DNA of 64,000 nt, taken from assembly GCA_963169745.1 (NCBI GenBank), contig CAUJCU010000002.1:124001-188000 (forward strand), written 5' to 3'. The DNA is from Bacteroidota bacterium (GTDB lineage: Bacteria; Bacteroidota; Bacteroidia; UBA4408). Below the pieces are notes generated by a model. It was not told the DNA's origin. It saw nothing but the letters and a program-made list of their open reading frames with translations, and ran no database searches. Of this stretch, positions 53,708 to 62,180 are shown one piece after another (the first letter of the stretch is position 1; each line of letters starts with the position of its first letter). The position numbers were made by a program, and so were the translations under genes.

Positions 53708-54673
53708 CTACATTTTTTGATACTCCCATTTGGGATTTCCTTTTACCCCCGATTGGTTGTAAAAATCAATGAAATGAAGTTTGTAATAAAGTCCATGGCT
53801 GTCCTTTATAATATAAACAATGCGTGGATTAGTAACGTAGGTGCCGTTATCGTATTTTTTCCAATTATAGCCAATGGAATTAACGGCAGAGGTAAAAGTA
53901 TAATCTGATATGTTTTCAAAATTTATTGCTGCGAATGACTTTGATGAATCGCTACAGGCTGATGTTTGAAATTTGTTCAACAAGCAACCCGAAACAAGAT
54001 ATGGTTCAATGGGGTTATTAAAAACATGAGTATATTGGCTAAAAACCAAATCCCATGTATCTTTTGGAGGTTCAACCAAAACAGTTTTAGAATTTTTTAA
54101 GGACAAAAAGGTATAGTTGCAGGTATTATCTTTTATAATTTGCATTGTTGTATCATTTGTTCCATTAATTTTAGAGAAGCGTAGCGTATAAGAGTAATTA
54201 TCAACAGCTAAAAATTGCACCTTATAAAATCCTTGCTGTACTCCGGTTTCACTATAGCCACCATCAACAATATACACTGCTTTATGGTCTTGCCAATAGC
54301 CAATGGCCGTTGAGTCATAATCACCTGAAGGGGCATCCCACCTACGGCCGGGTGAAAAGCCATTGGTATCTACAACTTCTTCAAAAACAGTTTTACCGGT
54401 ATTATAAACGAACATAAATTTGGCTTGATTTAAAATGATATGCCAGCCTTGTGGTCCGGTTTCGAAACCCAAATCCCAAATTGTTTTTAAATTTTGACCA
54501 ACTACCGTGTTTGTTTTTAGGTTATAATAAATTTGCCACTTGTACGTTGCATCTATATTTACTGTTTGTGCTGTTACGTCTCCCGGATCATGCTTAGAAA
54601 CAGGCAATTCTCCTTTATCACAAGAGGTTAACAAAAACAACAGAATTATGCTCAAAAAAACAACCTGTTTCAT
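53708..54673 (-). CDS. HmuY-like haem-binding lipoprotein
   Basis: 321 residues. The lipobox L-L-T-S-C puts Cys18 as anchor with Asp at +2. The mature part has the HmuY-family features T-I-W-D-L-G-F-E and W-D-L-V-F-S-Q-Y-T, followed by P-Y-L-V-S-G-C-L-L-N and I-G-Y-N-W-K. HmuY captures haem at the surface and gives it to the TonB receptor HmuR. The haem ligands (His or Met) cannot be set without a structure. Its start is 1 bp past the receptor gene stop, so the two are coupled. Confidence 0.85.
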   Translation of the reverse strand: MKQVVFLSIILLFLLTSCDKGELPVSKHDPGDVTAQTVNIDATYKWQIYYNLKTNTVVGQNLKTIWDLGFETGPQGWHIILNQAKFMFVYNTGKTVFEEVVDTNGFSPGRRWDAPSGDYDSTAIGYWQDHKAVYIVDGGYSETGVQQGFYKVQFLAVDNYSYTLRFSKINGTNDTTMQIIKDNTCNYTFLSLKNSKTVLVEPPKDTWDLVFSQYTHVFNNPIEPYLVSGCLLNKFQTSACSDSSKSFAAINFENISDYTFTSAVNSIGYNWKKYDNGTYVTNPRIVYIIKDSHGLYYKLHFIDFYNQSGVKGNPKWEYQKM

Positions 54674-54674
54674 T

Positions 54675-56948
54675 TTAGTTTTTTGAATTTATATTTATCG
54701 TTATTTTAAAAAAATAACTGCGGCCCATACCAACTGCCATTGTATTACTTGAAGCCGTATGAGCTGCGCCAGAAGCAATTCCTCGAATATTCTTAACATC
54801 AAATAAATTTTTTGCCCCTGCAGTAAGTATAATACTTTTTTTAATAAACGCTCTGCTTAGTGTAGCATCAGCCGAGTGATAATCTTGTACTTGAATTTTA
54901 TAAAGTTCGTCATTTTCATTTAACGCATAAGCTGCCAGTTTTCCTGTATATTTATAGAATAGGGCAAAGGTCATGTTTTGGCTGTGCCATTCGTAAAAAA
55001 TATTACAACGGGCTTCAGGAGAGTATTCAAAACCATCAGGACTTTTTTTATTGCCCATTTGATTATATCGGCCAATATAAGCTGCTCCGGTTGCTATTTT
55101 AAAATGTTTTATAGCGAATTCATTTTGCAACTGCAAGCCACGAGTTTCATATTTATCTATATTAAAATAAGTATATTGAGTGCCTGATGCTTGTGCTAAT
55201 GCAATCATACTATGAATATAATTGTAAAAAATACTTAAATCAAGCTTTGATACTCTTTGGCTTTTTGTTTTATTTAAACTGATACTTAAATTGTAATTAT
55301 CTGATTGTTCTGCTTTAAGATTTTGATTTCCTGTAATGTTATGGTTGATATCTACAAAATAAAAATAAAGTTCCTTTAGCGAAGGAGATCGAAATCCGCG
55401 TGCATAGGAAAATCGGAATGCCAATGAAGAATTACTTTCTGTACCTATTGGCACATCATATTTTATGTTTAATGAAGGAACTACTGGTGCTTTATAAGAT
55501 GTATTGTAGGTAGCACGCAAACCTGGCCTAAAAGTTAAGAAAGTAAAAGGCTTATATTCGGCACTTCCAAATAATGCATAATCGCCAATAACTTGCTCCA
55601 TATCTTTAATGCGTAGTCCTCGAGCTGTTTCTTGGTTAACATCATACCCCAATTCGTAATTTATCTTAACCGAGTCTCTAGTGCTGCTAATGCTTCCCCT
55701 GGTCATCAGCGTGTTAAACAAACTCGTATCTTGATCGTCAGCATTTTCAGTGAGTACCTGCTCCAATGTTGTTAAATCTTTGAAGTAAGTACTTTTTATT
55801 CTTTCATAATGATTATAGGCTGCTGTAAAATTTAGGTAGTAGTACTTTGACAATTTCCCGTTAAGATTTAAGGTATTGTTCATTCGTTTAGTAGTGTAAT
55901 AATCATCAAGTGCTGTTTCAAAATAAGGTAAGCGAGGTAAACCCCTATTTGTAATTTTCTCAAAAAAATAATCGGCTGCATAGCCCAATTTAAGTTCGTT
56001 AAAAAAGTGGCTATAATATAAGGTACCAAACAATTGTTCTTTAGGCTTCCAGTTTTTATAACGCAAGCTATCGGCTACACGTACTTTTTCTAATTGAAAA
56101 TGTTTTTCATCGGGCCGCCACCCATCAAAGTAATTACGTCCACCGCTTACAGTAATTAAATTTTTCTTATGCTTATATCCTGCTTTACCGCTAAAATTAT
56201 ACTGTCCTATACTCTCGTAATAATTATCCGAAACAAATGAAAGGTTTTGCTTCTGAGATTTTTTAGTTATAATATTTATAGTTCCACCTAAGGCATCAGT
56301 TCCATAATTTACAGACAGTGGTCCTTCTATAATTTCAATACGTTCTACATTGTTCATATTTATTTGAGACAAATCAATATTCCCATTCATACGTCCTGTT
56401 ACCGGCACTCCGTCCAATAAAATCTTTACATTTTGGCCTGAGATGCCTTGCAAACTCATGCTGCTTCCCAAAATATTATCTTGAGAAAGTCTGATGTTTA
56501 GTTCATTGCTTAATACATCATGCAAATTAACAGCTCCAATTGCTTCTATTTTTTTGGAGTCAATAACTTTAATTTTATGAACTGCCTTCTCAGAACTGTT
56601 TGGGGCATATTGAGCAGTAACTACTAACTCATTTAAAATTGTTTTTTCAGGAGCTAACAAATAGGTTTTAGAAGTAAGTCCATTTAATGTATCTGTTAGT
56701 TTCTTAAACCCTATAAATGAAAGCGATAATAAATATTTACCATTTAAATTTTCAAATCCTGATAATTGAGCTTTCCCTTTATCATCCGTCAAAAAGAGTT
56801 TCTCTTCTCCATGTTCTACATCTTTTATAAGTATATGTGCAGCGGGTATAGGTTGTTTATCTTCGACATTTAGAACAGTAATAGTTTGACTTCTTATTAC
56901 TGTTGTCTGTAAAATGAAAAGAATAATTATGAAAAAACTTTTATGCAT
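54675..56948 (-). CDS. TonB-dependent receptor, HmuR-like
   Basis: 757 residues. Signal peptide, a carboxypeptidase-regulatory-like N-terminal domain (about 22-110), a plug domain with L-L-D-G-V-P-V-T-G and Y-G-T-D-A-L-G-G-T-I-N-I-I-T near 215, then a 22-strand barrel to the C-terminus ending in aromatic residues. The position beside HmuY proteins points to haem or another tetrapyrrole as substrate, with TonB providing energy. Co-transcribed with PepSY, chelatase and HmuY genes. Confidence 0.92.
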   Translation of the reverse strand: MHKSFFIIILFILQTTVIRSQTITVLNVEDKQPIPAAHILIKDVEHGEEKLFLTDDKGKAQLSGFENLNGKYLLSLSFIGFKKLTDTLNGLTSKTYLLAPEKTILNELVVTAQYAPNSSEKAVHKIKVIDSKKIEAIGAVNLHDVLSNELNIRLSQDNILGSSMSLQGISGQNVKILLDGVPVTGRMNGNIDLSQINMNNVERIEIIEGPLSVNYGTDALGGTINIITKKSQKQNLSFVSDNYYESIGQYNFSGKAGYKHKKNLITVSGGRNYFDGWRPDEKHFQLEKVRVADSLRYKNWKPKEQLFGTLYYSHFFNELKLGYAADYFFEKITNRGLPRLPYFETALDDYYTTKRMNNTLNLNGKLSKYYYLNFTAAYNHYERIKSTYFKDLTTLEQVLTENADDQDTSLFNTLMTRGSISSTRDSVKINYELGYDVNQETARGLRIKDMEQVIGDYALFGSAEYKPFTFLTFRPGLRATYNTSYKAPVVPSLNIKYDVPIGTESNSSLAFRFSYARGFRSPSLKELYFYFVDINHNITGNQNLKAEQSDNYNLSISLNKTKSQRVSKLDLSIFYNYIHSMIALAQASGTQYTYFNIDKYETRGLQLQNEFAIKHFKIATGAAYIGRYNQMGNKKSPDGFEYSPEARCNIFYEWHSQNMTFALFYKYTGKLAAYALNENDELYKIQVQDYHSADATLSRAFIKKSIILTAGAKNLFDVKNIRGIASGAAHTASSNTMAVGMGRSYFFKITININSKN

Positions 56949-56986
56949 CTAAATTTTACTTGTACCTGTATTTTTTCATTCACAAT

Positions 56987-57559
56987 TTAAAGCCATGCTT
57001 GAATAACAATAGCAACCACCGGTGGAATAAAACCTGCTGTAATGAGCCACTTTCCTCGACCGGTAATTCCATGCTTACCCTTTAGAATAAATAAACCGGT
57101 AAGATTAATCACAATCAGCATTACTGCAAAAACATCTGAAGCCCATTTCCAGCCCTTTAAACTATTTCGATGTAGTACATTAGATTGATAAAAAACAGGA
57201 CGCTTGGATACACTTTCGTAAACCGCCTCTCCCTTATCTAAATACACATGCAGTGAAGCATCTTTGTAGTAAATCTTAACCTGATTGGAAGTAGGGAAAT
57301 CATAAATTTTATAGTTATCTTCTCCTACGCGCTTACTCCATTCGGTTATCACACTATTGTTTACATCTATAAGCTTGAAAGTTTTTTCTATAGAAATTGT
57401 CTTTTTGTTTAAAATAAAATCGGGATTCCAATCATCAACATGGTTTAGCGCTATACCTGAAATGCAATAGACTAAGACTAATGATGAGAAAAAGTACCCC
57501 AAATCACGATGTGTGGCAATATTCAGTCTTCGTAATTTTTTTAAATTAAGTCCCAACAT
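56987..57559 (-). CDS. PepSY-TM family membrane protein
   Basis: 190 residues. Helix 1 (about 18-38, H-R-D-L-G-Y-F-F-S-S) with a His just before it and N-H just after, an extracytoplasmic PepSY-like part, then two helices near 140-160 and 170-190 with L-H-R-N-S and K-H-G-I-T-G-R-G. The His set resembles PepSY-TM proteins, some of which carry haem b and reduce iron in siderophores or haem on the periplasmic side. That role fits the operon but is inferred. It starts 2 bp after the chelatase gene. Confidence 0.8.
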   Translation of the reverse strand: MLGLNLKKLRRLNIATHRDLGYFFSSLVLVYCISGIALNHVDDWNPDFILNKKTISIEKTFKLIDVNNSVITEWSKRVGEDNYKIYDFPTSNQVKIYYKDASLHVYLDKGEAVYESVSKRPVFYQSNVLHRNSLKGWKWASDVFAVMLIVINLTGLFILKGKHGITGRGKWLITAGFIPPVVAIVIQAWL

Positions 57560-57561
57560 GA

Positions 57562-58521
57562 CTATCCGTTATTTTTTCCTCCCTTTATTTTATCAACATA
57601 ACCCGATGTTACATCTATTATCCATTGATCTACATGATTATCAGGTAAAATAGCATCGGGGCGATAGGTTACTTTTTCTTTATTGTTTTTAACCTTAGCT
57701 ATACCATCGCCAATTATTCTTACTTGGAATTCTTCATCATGGGCAACTAGTACCGGAATTACCACTGCATGTTTTTTGTTTTTCAACACTTGATTAATGG
57801 CATCGGTAGTTTTTTGAGGATCATAATGAGCAATATGACCACACCATCCGTATGAATGTTCGCTTATTCCTTGCTCCTGTTTCACATATTCTCCTACCTG
57901 GTTAAACAAATCTCCCCATTCTTTATCATAGGTTTCATCGCCATAACCTATAAGCACTAATCCTTCATTACTTGGGTCTTTAGAGATTTCTTTGACTCTT
58001 CGAGCAACATTTTTCTTTAAGATATCTGTAAAGTCTAAGTTAGGTGTTATATACGTTTTAGCTTTAGGTGTATAGCGTTCAATTTTTTCTATCTTAAGCA
58101 TTTCTTTAGAGTGTGGATCTTCTTTTTGTCCAATAATAGTAGGTATATCTTCAAATGTATGTGGACTTACCGTTAAAAAAACCGGAACCACAATAATATC
58201 GGTGTACCCTTCAGCATCAAACTCTTTTAAACGTGTAGCAATTGACGGCTCGGTATATTCCATATGAGCAGTTTTAATACCTTGTATCTGACCGTCTTTC
58301 ATAATTTCTGGCTGAACGCTTTTTTCTAAATCCATTAATGCTTTACGCCAAGTTTCAGAGCGTGAACCATGGTTTACAAGCAATACCCCTATTTTATGAC
58401 TAGCAGAAGCAGTTGGATCCTGAGGGATATTTTCTTTCTTGTTTTGACATGATTGCAAAACAAATAGGCTATTAAAGATGAATGAAATGAGGAGAATAGA
58501 TTTGATAGTTCTGAGTTTCAT
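57562..58521 (-). CDS. Lipoprotein-type double CbiX/CbiK-like chelatase
   Basis: 319 residues. A hydrophobic start ends in V-L-Q-S-C with Cys25 as likely lipid anchor. Then come two CbiX-like halves: the first with V-N-H51-G-S-R and V-P-V-F-L-T-V-S-P-H121-T-F-E-D-I-P, matching the two metal-binding His of sirohydrochlorin cobaltochelatases; the second with I-P-V-L-V-A-H-D-E-E-F but G-Y-G in place of H-G. It should sit in the periplasm or at the outer membrane and insert or remove metal from a tetrapyrrole. Its place in a haem operon suggests demetallation or metal exchange, which is inference. Confidence 0.83.
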   Translation of the reverse strand: MKLRTIKSILLISFIFNSLFVLQSCQNKKENIPQDPTASASHKIGVLLVNHGSRSETWRKALMDLEKSVQPEIMKDGQIQGIKTAHMEYTEPSIATRLKEFDAEGYTDIIVVPVFLTVSPHTFEDIPTIIGQKEDPHSKEMLKIEKIERYTPKAKTYITPNLDFTDILKKNVARRVKEISKDPSNEGLVLIGYGDETYDKEWGDLFNQVGEYVKQEQGISEHSYGWCGHIAHYDPQKTTDAINQVLKNKKHAVVIPVLVAHDEEFQVRIIGDGIAKVKNNKEKVTYRPDAILPDNHVDQWIIDVTSGYVDKIKGGKNNG

Positions 58522-58559
58522 TAGAAAATTATTGTTGTGTATTTGATTTATTTATTACC

Positions 58560-59813
58560 TTATTCTATTATAAGCTTTTGTTGCAGCACCTGTCCATCAA
58601 CATACATTGAAATAATGTATAGACCTTGTTTTAAGCCTTGTGTAAGCAGCGTATGTTGATATAATCCGGATCCGGAATAAAGAGCTTCACTCAATACCAA
58701 TCTACCACTCATATCATTTATTGTATAGTAAGTGTTTTGATAGTTTTTGTCTATATTATAAATTAGGGTTACTTGATTGTTTTGAGTTGGATTAGGGTAA
58801 ATAGCCAAGCTAATTGATTGACTTTGGTTATATTCTAATATTCCGGCTGTGCTAAGCTTTTCTTTTGAAAAAATAAAGTTTCCGGTGCTACTGCCTCCAA
58901 AACCGGTAAATAATAGTTTCCAAATATCACCTGTTTTACTTTTTACAAAATAAACCGTGTCACTAACTAAGTTCCAACTCCCCCCGGCAAATGCTTTCCA
59001 GTCGCTTCCTATTTCATTAATAGGTGTTACAAAGGTATGAGCCGACCAATTGTTATAGCTTTGCGGGTTGCTTACATCATCAGCTTGAGCTACTCGAACC
59101 CCTTTATTTGATAAAACTCCGGCTACGGTATAGGGTGTTGGTATAAATGCGGTATATTGTGTAAATAATAAATCCCAATTTGCAGAGGCTACTGGTTCAC
59201 GATTAAGTTGAGTATTCGTTTGAATAGAAAAATAGCCAAAATTTTTGCCGCTATAAATTGAATTTTGAATTGATTGGATTTGCAAATTAGAACCATCTAA
59301 ATCGGCATACTGGAAATTATAACCCCCTCCGGCAATTTCCTTAATCCATAATTTTTTATAAACTCCGTTTGCTAATTTAATTACGAAAAGCGAGTCGCCA
59401 GTTATTATATGTGTAATAGGGTTATAAATACCCCATCCCACATCATTTGCATTGGTGGTTACCATATTTTGATCAAATGCTCCAAAAACCCATGAAGTAT
59501 CACTGTTGTACTGAGGAGTCCAGGCATTAATTCCAGTTGTGTCTAATCCAGCCCAACCTGAAGTATCGGCTAAAGGATAGGTCCATAACATAGTTCCAAT
59601 AATTGAGTTAATATGAATAGATGTACCAAAGCCACCAATTTCAAAAGCAATATCCCAATTATCTTTAGGAGCAGCACCCTGCTCGCCATTTTGAAGGCTA
59701 TACCATTTTTGATTGGCATAACCCGCACCTAATGAAACGGTATCAATTATTTGTTGTGCATTGATTGTTCCAATAGTCAACATAACCATAAAAAAAAGTA
59801 GTAGTTTTTTCAT
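58560..59813 (-). CDS. HmuY-like protein exported by T9SS
   Basis: 417 residues. Signal peptide (about 1-19), a HmuY-like domain (W-D-I-A-F-E, later W-D-L-L-F-T-Q-Y-T and P-Y-T-V-A-G-V-L-S-N, I-G-S-D-W-K), then a T9SS sorting domain from about 335 (L-A-I-Y-P-N-P-T-Q-N). The W-D-L-x-F-x-Q-Y-T block also occurs in the lipoprotein at 53708, so the two are paralogues. This one should be carried outside and attached or released, making it a candidate haemophore. First gene of the operon. No clear -7 box was found upstream on the minus strand. Confidence 0.83.
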   Translation of the reverse strand: MKKLLLFFMVMLTIGTINAQQIIDTVSLGAGYANQKWYSLQNGEQGAAPKDNWDIAFEIGGFGTSIHINSIIGTMLWTYPLADTSGWAGLDTTGINAWTPQYNSDTSWVFGAFDQNMVTTNANDVGWGIYNPITHIITGDSLFVIKLANGVYKKLWIKEIAGGGYNFQYADLDGSNLQIQSIQNSIYSGKNFGYFSIQTNTQLNREPVASANWDLLFTQYTAFIPTPYTVAGVLSNKGVRVAQADDVSNPQSYNNWSAHTFVTPINEIGSDWKAFAGGSWNLVSDTVYFVKSKTGDIWKLLFTGFGGSSTGNFIFSKEKLSTAGILEYNQSQSISLAIYPNPTQNNQVTLIYNIDKNYQNTYYTINDMSGRLVLSEALYSGSGLYQHTLLTQGLKQGLYIISMYVDGQVLQQKLIIE

Positions 59814-60075
59814 AATATTTCGTTTTTAATTCTTTGATTTATTTAGGACAACAAAGAACTTATTTAGAATTATTCAAAACAATACCCCAAATAAGGTATT
59901 TAGCTACAAAAATTGTCATTATCAGTTGCAACAAAGAATGTTTTATTAGAATTGAAAACCTGGGTATTTCATTATATTGCATCAATTTTGCAGTGCTTCC
60001 AGCTGTTAGAAAGTGTTAATAACATAACATAAAAATTTAATTATGAGTATGATTGCACATCGGCATATATAGCAA

Positions 60076-61461
60076 ATGACTTTATCAAAACATTTAATAC
60101 TGATTATATTATCCATAGCCCTTTCCAAGCTCTGTAAGGCAGATGTTTTTATTAAGTTAAGGGTTCCTGATTATCCTGAAAAGCCTATCAGAATATTAGC
60201 TTATGAAGACTATTTTACTCAAAAAGAAAAACAGTTAGCAAGCGGAATTACCGATAAAGAAGGGGTATTTAGCACACGTATTCCGGTAAATGAAATTCAA
60301 AAAATTATTATAAAAACAGAGCAAACTCGTACTTTTTTTTATGCCGAACCTGACTCAACATACCATTTAGAGATGGGACTAACAGATACTAATGCTGTTC
60401 AAACTATTGGAGTAGAAAACGTAGTAAGTATTTCATTTTTAAATTTAAATAAACATAGCTTAAATCAACGGATTATATATTTTGAAAAATTACTATCCGA
60501 TTTTTATGCCCAAAACAATGTTTATTTTGTGCAACCACGTATTTTACAAAAAGCTGTTTTAGACTTTAAAAAAAACGTGTTGCTCAAAGAGTTTGAGCAT
60601 GACCAAGCTTTTTTAAAGACCTATATAACCTATAGTATCGCTCCAATTGAAGAGGTCAGTTTTTCAAACCGAGTATATCAATTTAACACCTATTTTAGGG
60701 GACCTATTTTGTATAGTCATCCTTTGTATATACAGTATTTCAGAGCATTTTTCGCACAATACTTAAAACTTCTATCAGATAAAAGTACAGGTAATCTCAT
60801 TTATAACGCAATTAATAATTACCACAGCTATGAAGGAGCCATGGAAGGAATTTTGAAGAATGATACTTTATTAAAAAATGACACCCTTAGAGAACTTGTG
60901 CTTCTTTCGGGATTGCGCGAATGGTATTATTTAAAAGATTGTAATCGTAATCATATAGCTATGCTGATGAATTATATCTCATTAAAAGGGCTGAGCTCAC
61001 AAAACCGAATTATAGCTCGCAACCTGTTGGAAAATATAAATGTTTTGGAGCTTGGCAGTAGCGCTCCAGATTTTGAGTTGGGTAGTGCAAAGTTTAAAAA
61101 ACTATCTGATTTAAAAGGCTATTATTTGTACCTTAATTTTTGGGCTTTATGGGATGCAAATACACTTCAGGAATTAAAATACATTCAAAAATTAGAACAA
61201 AAATACGGCCATCGTGTTCAGTTCATCAGTATTGGAATAGGTGATGATATACAAGCTGAAAAAGCATATTTTGAAAAAAATAAATACCCCTGGATTTTAA
61301 TTTCAGATAAGAATAAGCCCATACGTGAAAAGTATAAAATTAAGAATATCCCCTATTATGTATTAATAGACAAAGATGGTGATATACTTTCGGGGAATGC
61401 ACCAGCTCCCAGTCAAAATATGGATAACTATTTTAAACAACTTATCCGAAAAAATAAATAG
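60076..61461 (+). CDS. TlpA-like thioredoxin-fold protein lacking CxxC
   Basis: 461 residues. A signal peptide (about 1-22), a DUF4369-like or similar N-terminal domain, a helical middle and a TlpA/thioredoxin-like end from about 330 (A-P-D-F-E-L-G ... Y-L-N-F-W-A). Where the active site W-C-x-x-C belongs the sequence reads W356-A-L-W-D360, so both cysteines are absent; the cis-Pro I-P-Y-Y is kept. It cannot do thiol-disulfide exchange and may be a binding or structural protein. Divergent from the haem operon. Confidence 0.8.
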   Translation: MTLSKHLILIILSIALSKLCKADVFIKLRVPDYPEKPIRILAYEDYFTQKEKQLASGITDKEGVFSTRIPVNEIQKIIIKTEQTRTFFYAEPDSTYHLEMGLTDTNAVQTIGVENVVSISFLNLNKHSLNQRIIYFEKLLSDFYAQNNVYFVQPRILQKAVLDFKKNVLLKEFEHDQAFLKTYITYSIAPIEEVSFSNRVYQFNTYFRGPILYSHPLYIQYFRAFFAQYLKLLSDKSTGNLIYNAINNYHSYEGAMEGILKNDTLLKNDTLRELVLLSGLREWYYLKDCNRNHIAMLMNYISLKGLSSQNRIIARNLLENINVLELGSSAPDFELGSAKFKKLSDLKGYYLYLNFWALWDANTLQELKYIQKLEQKYGHRVQFISIGIGDDIQAEKAYFEKNKYPWILISDKNKPIREKYKIKNIPYYVLIDKDGDILSGNAPAPSQNMDNYFKQLIRKNK

Positions 61462-61472
61462 TACTACTGGGG

Positions 61473-62102
61473 TTAAAGCGACTTAATAAAATTTTGAGTT
61501 AGTACCCCTCTAACCGAAGCAAATGTTTGGTTCAGGTTTTGAATTACATCATTAACAGACATCCAGCGTGCATCGGTAATTCCTTCTATGGTTTGAGGAA
61601 TTAAATCAGGTTCATTATCATGGCAGCGCATTAAATACCAGTGCGACACTTTAAGTATTTTTTTTTGGTCTAAAATATAGGTATGGTATGTTTTACCTAA
61701 TGAAGACTCAACTACAAGGTCTTTTACTCCGCACTCTTCAATAACCTCCCTAACAGCAGCCTCCTCGAGAGTTTCATTATTTTCTTTTTTTCCTTTGGGT
61801 AAGTCCCACATGCCATATCGGTGTATTAATAACGCATGTGAAGCTTTATTCAATACCAACCCTCCAGCCGCTTCAACAATGGTGTATAGAGATTGAAAGG
61901 CCTCCCAAACCTCTTCAGCTTGCTGACTGTAAACGTAAAGTGTTTCTACAGATGGAAGTGAGATTAAAGATTGGATTAGTGCTTCTAAAAGTGAAACATT
62001 GTCATATTCGGAATACAAAGTGTTATGGCCATTAAAATTGAATGTGGCTTCATCGGCTATAATCAGTTTCTTTTGCTCAAAGTAAATCGTGTAGTGTACC
62101 AT
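61473..62102 (-). CDS. Nudix hydrolase
   Basis: 209 residues from the ATG at 62102 (MVHYTIYFEQ); the frame can be extended six codons to a TTG without support. The Nudix box G-x5-E-x7-R-E-x2-E-E-x-G is complete (G-K-K-E-N-N-E-T-L-E-E-A-A-V-R-E-V-I-E-E-C-G) with L-P-K-G just before. It cleaves nucleoside-diphosphate-linked compounds; an N-terminal extra domain of about 70 residues is unexplained. Convergent with the TlpA-like gene, divergent from pyrE. Confidence 0.92.
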   Translation of the reverse strand: MVHYTIYFEQKKLIIADEATFNFNGHNTLYSEYDNVSLLEALIQSLISLPSVETLYVYSQQAEEVWEAFQSLYTIVEAAGGLVLNKASHALLIHRYGMWDLPKGKKENNETLEEAAVREVIEECGVKDLVVESSLGKTYHTYILDQKKILKVSHWYLMRCHDNEPDLIPQTIEGITDARWMSVNDVIQNLNQTFASVRGVLTQNFIKSL

Positions 62103-62147
62103 TGTTTTGATTAAGAGCAAAATTAGTAAAATTTACTATGTAACACA

Positions 62148-62176
62148 TTTGTTTTACAAAAATTTATGTAGGTTTG
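62148..62176 (+). promoter_or_regulatory. Two-part promoter of pyrE (near-leaderless)
   Basis: TTTG (62148-62151) and the -7 box TAggTTTG (62169-62176) are 17 bp apart. The box ends 4 nt before the ATG at 62181, so the transcript should begin at or within one base of the start codon. Confidence 0.65.
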
Positions 62177-62180
62177 AGGC

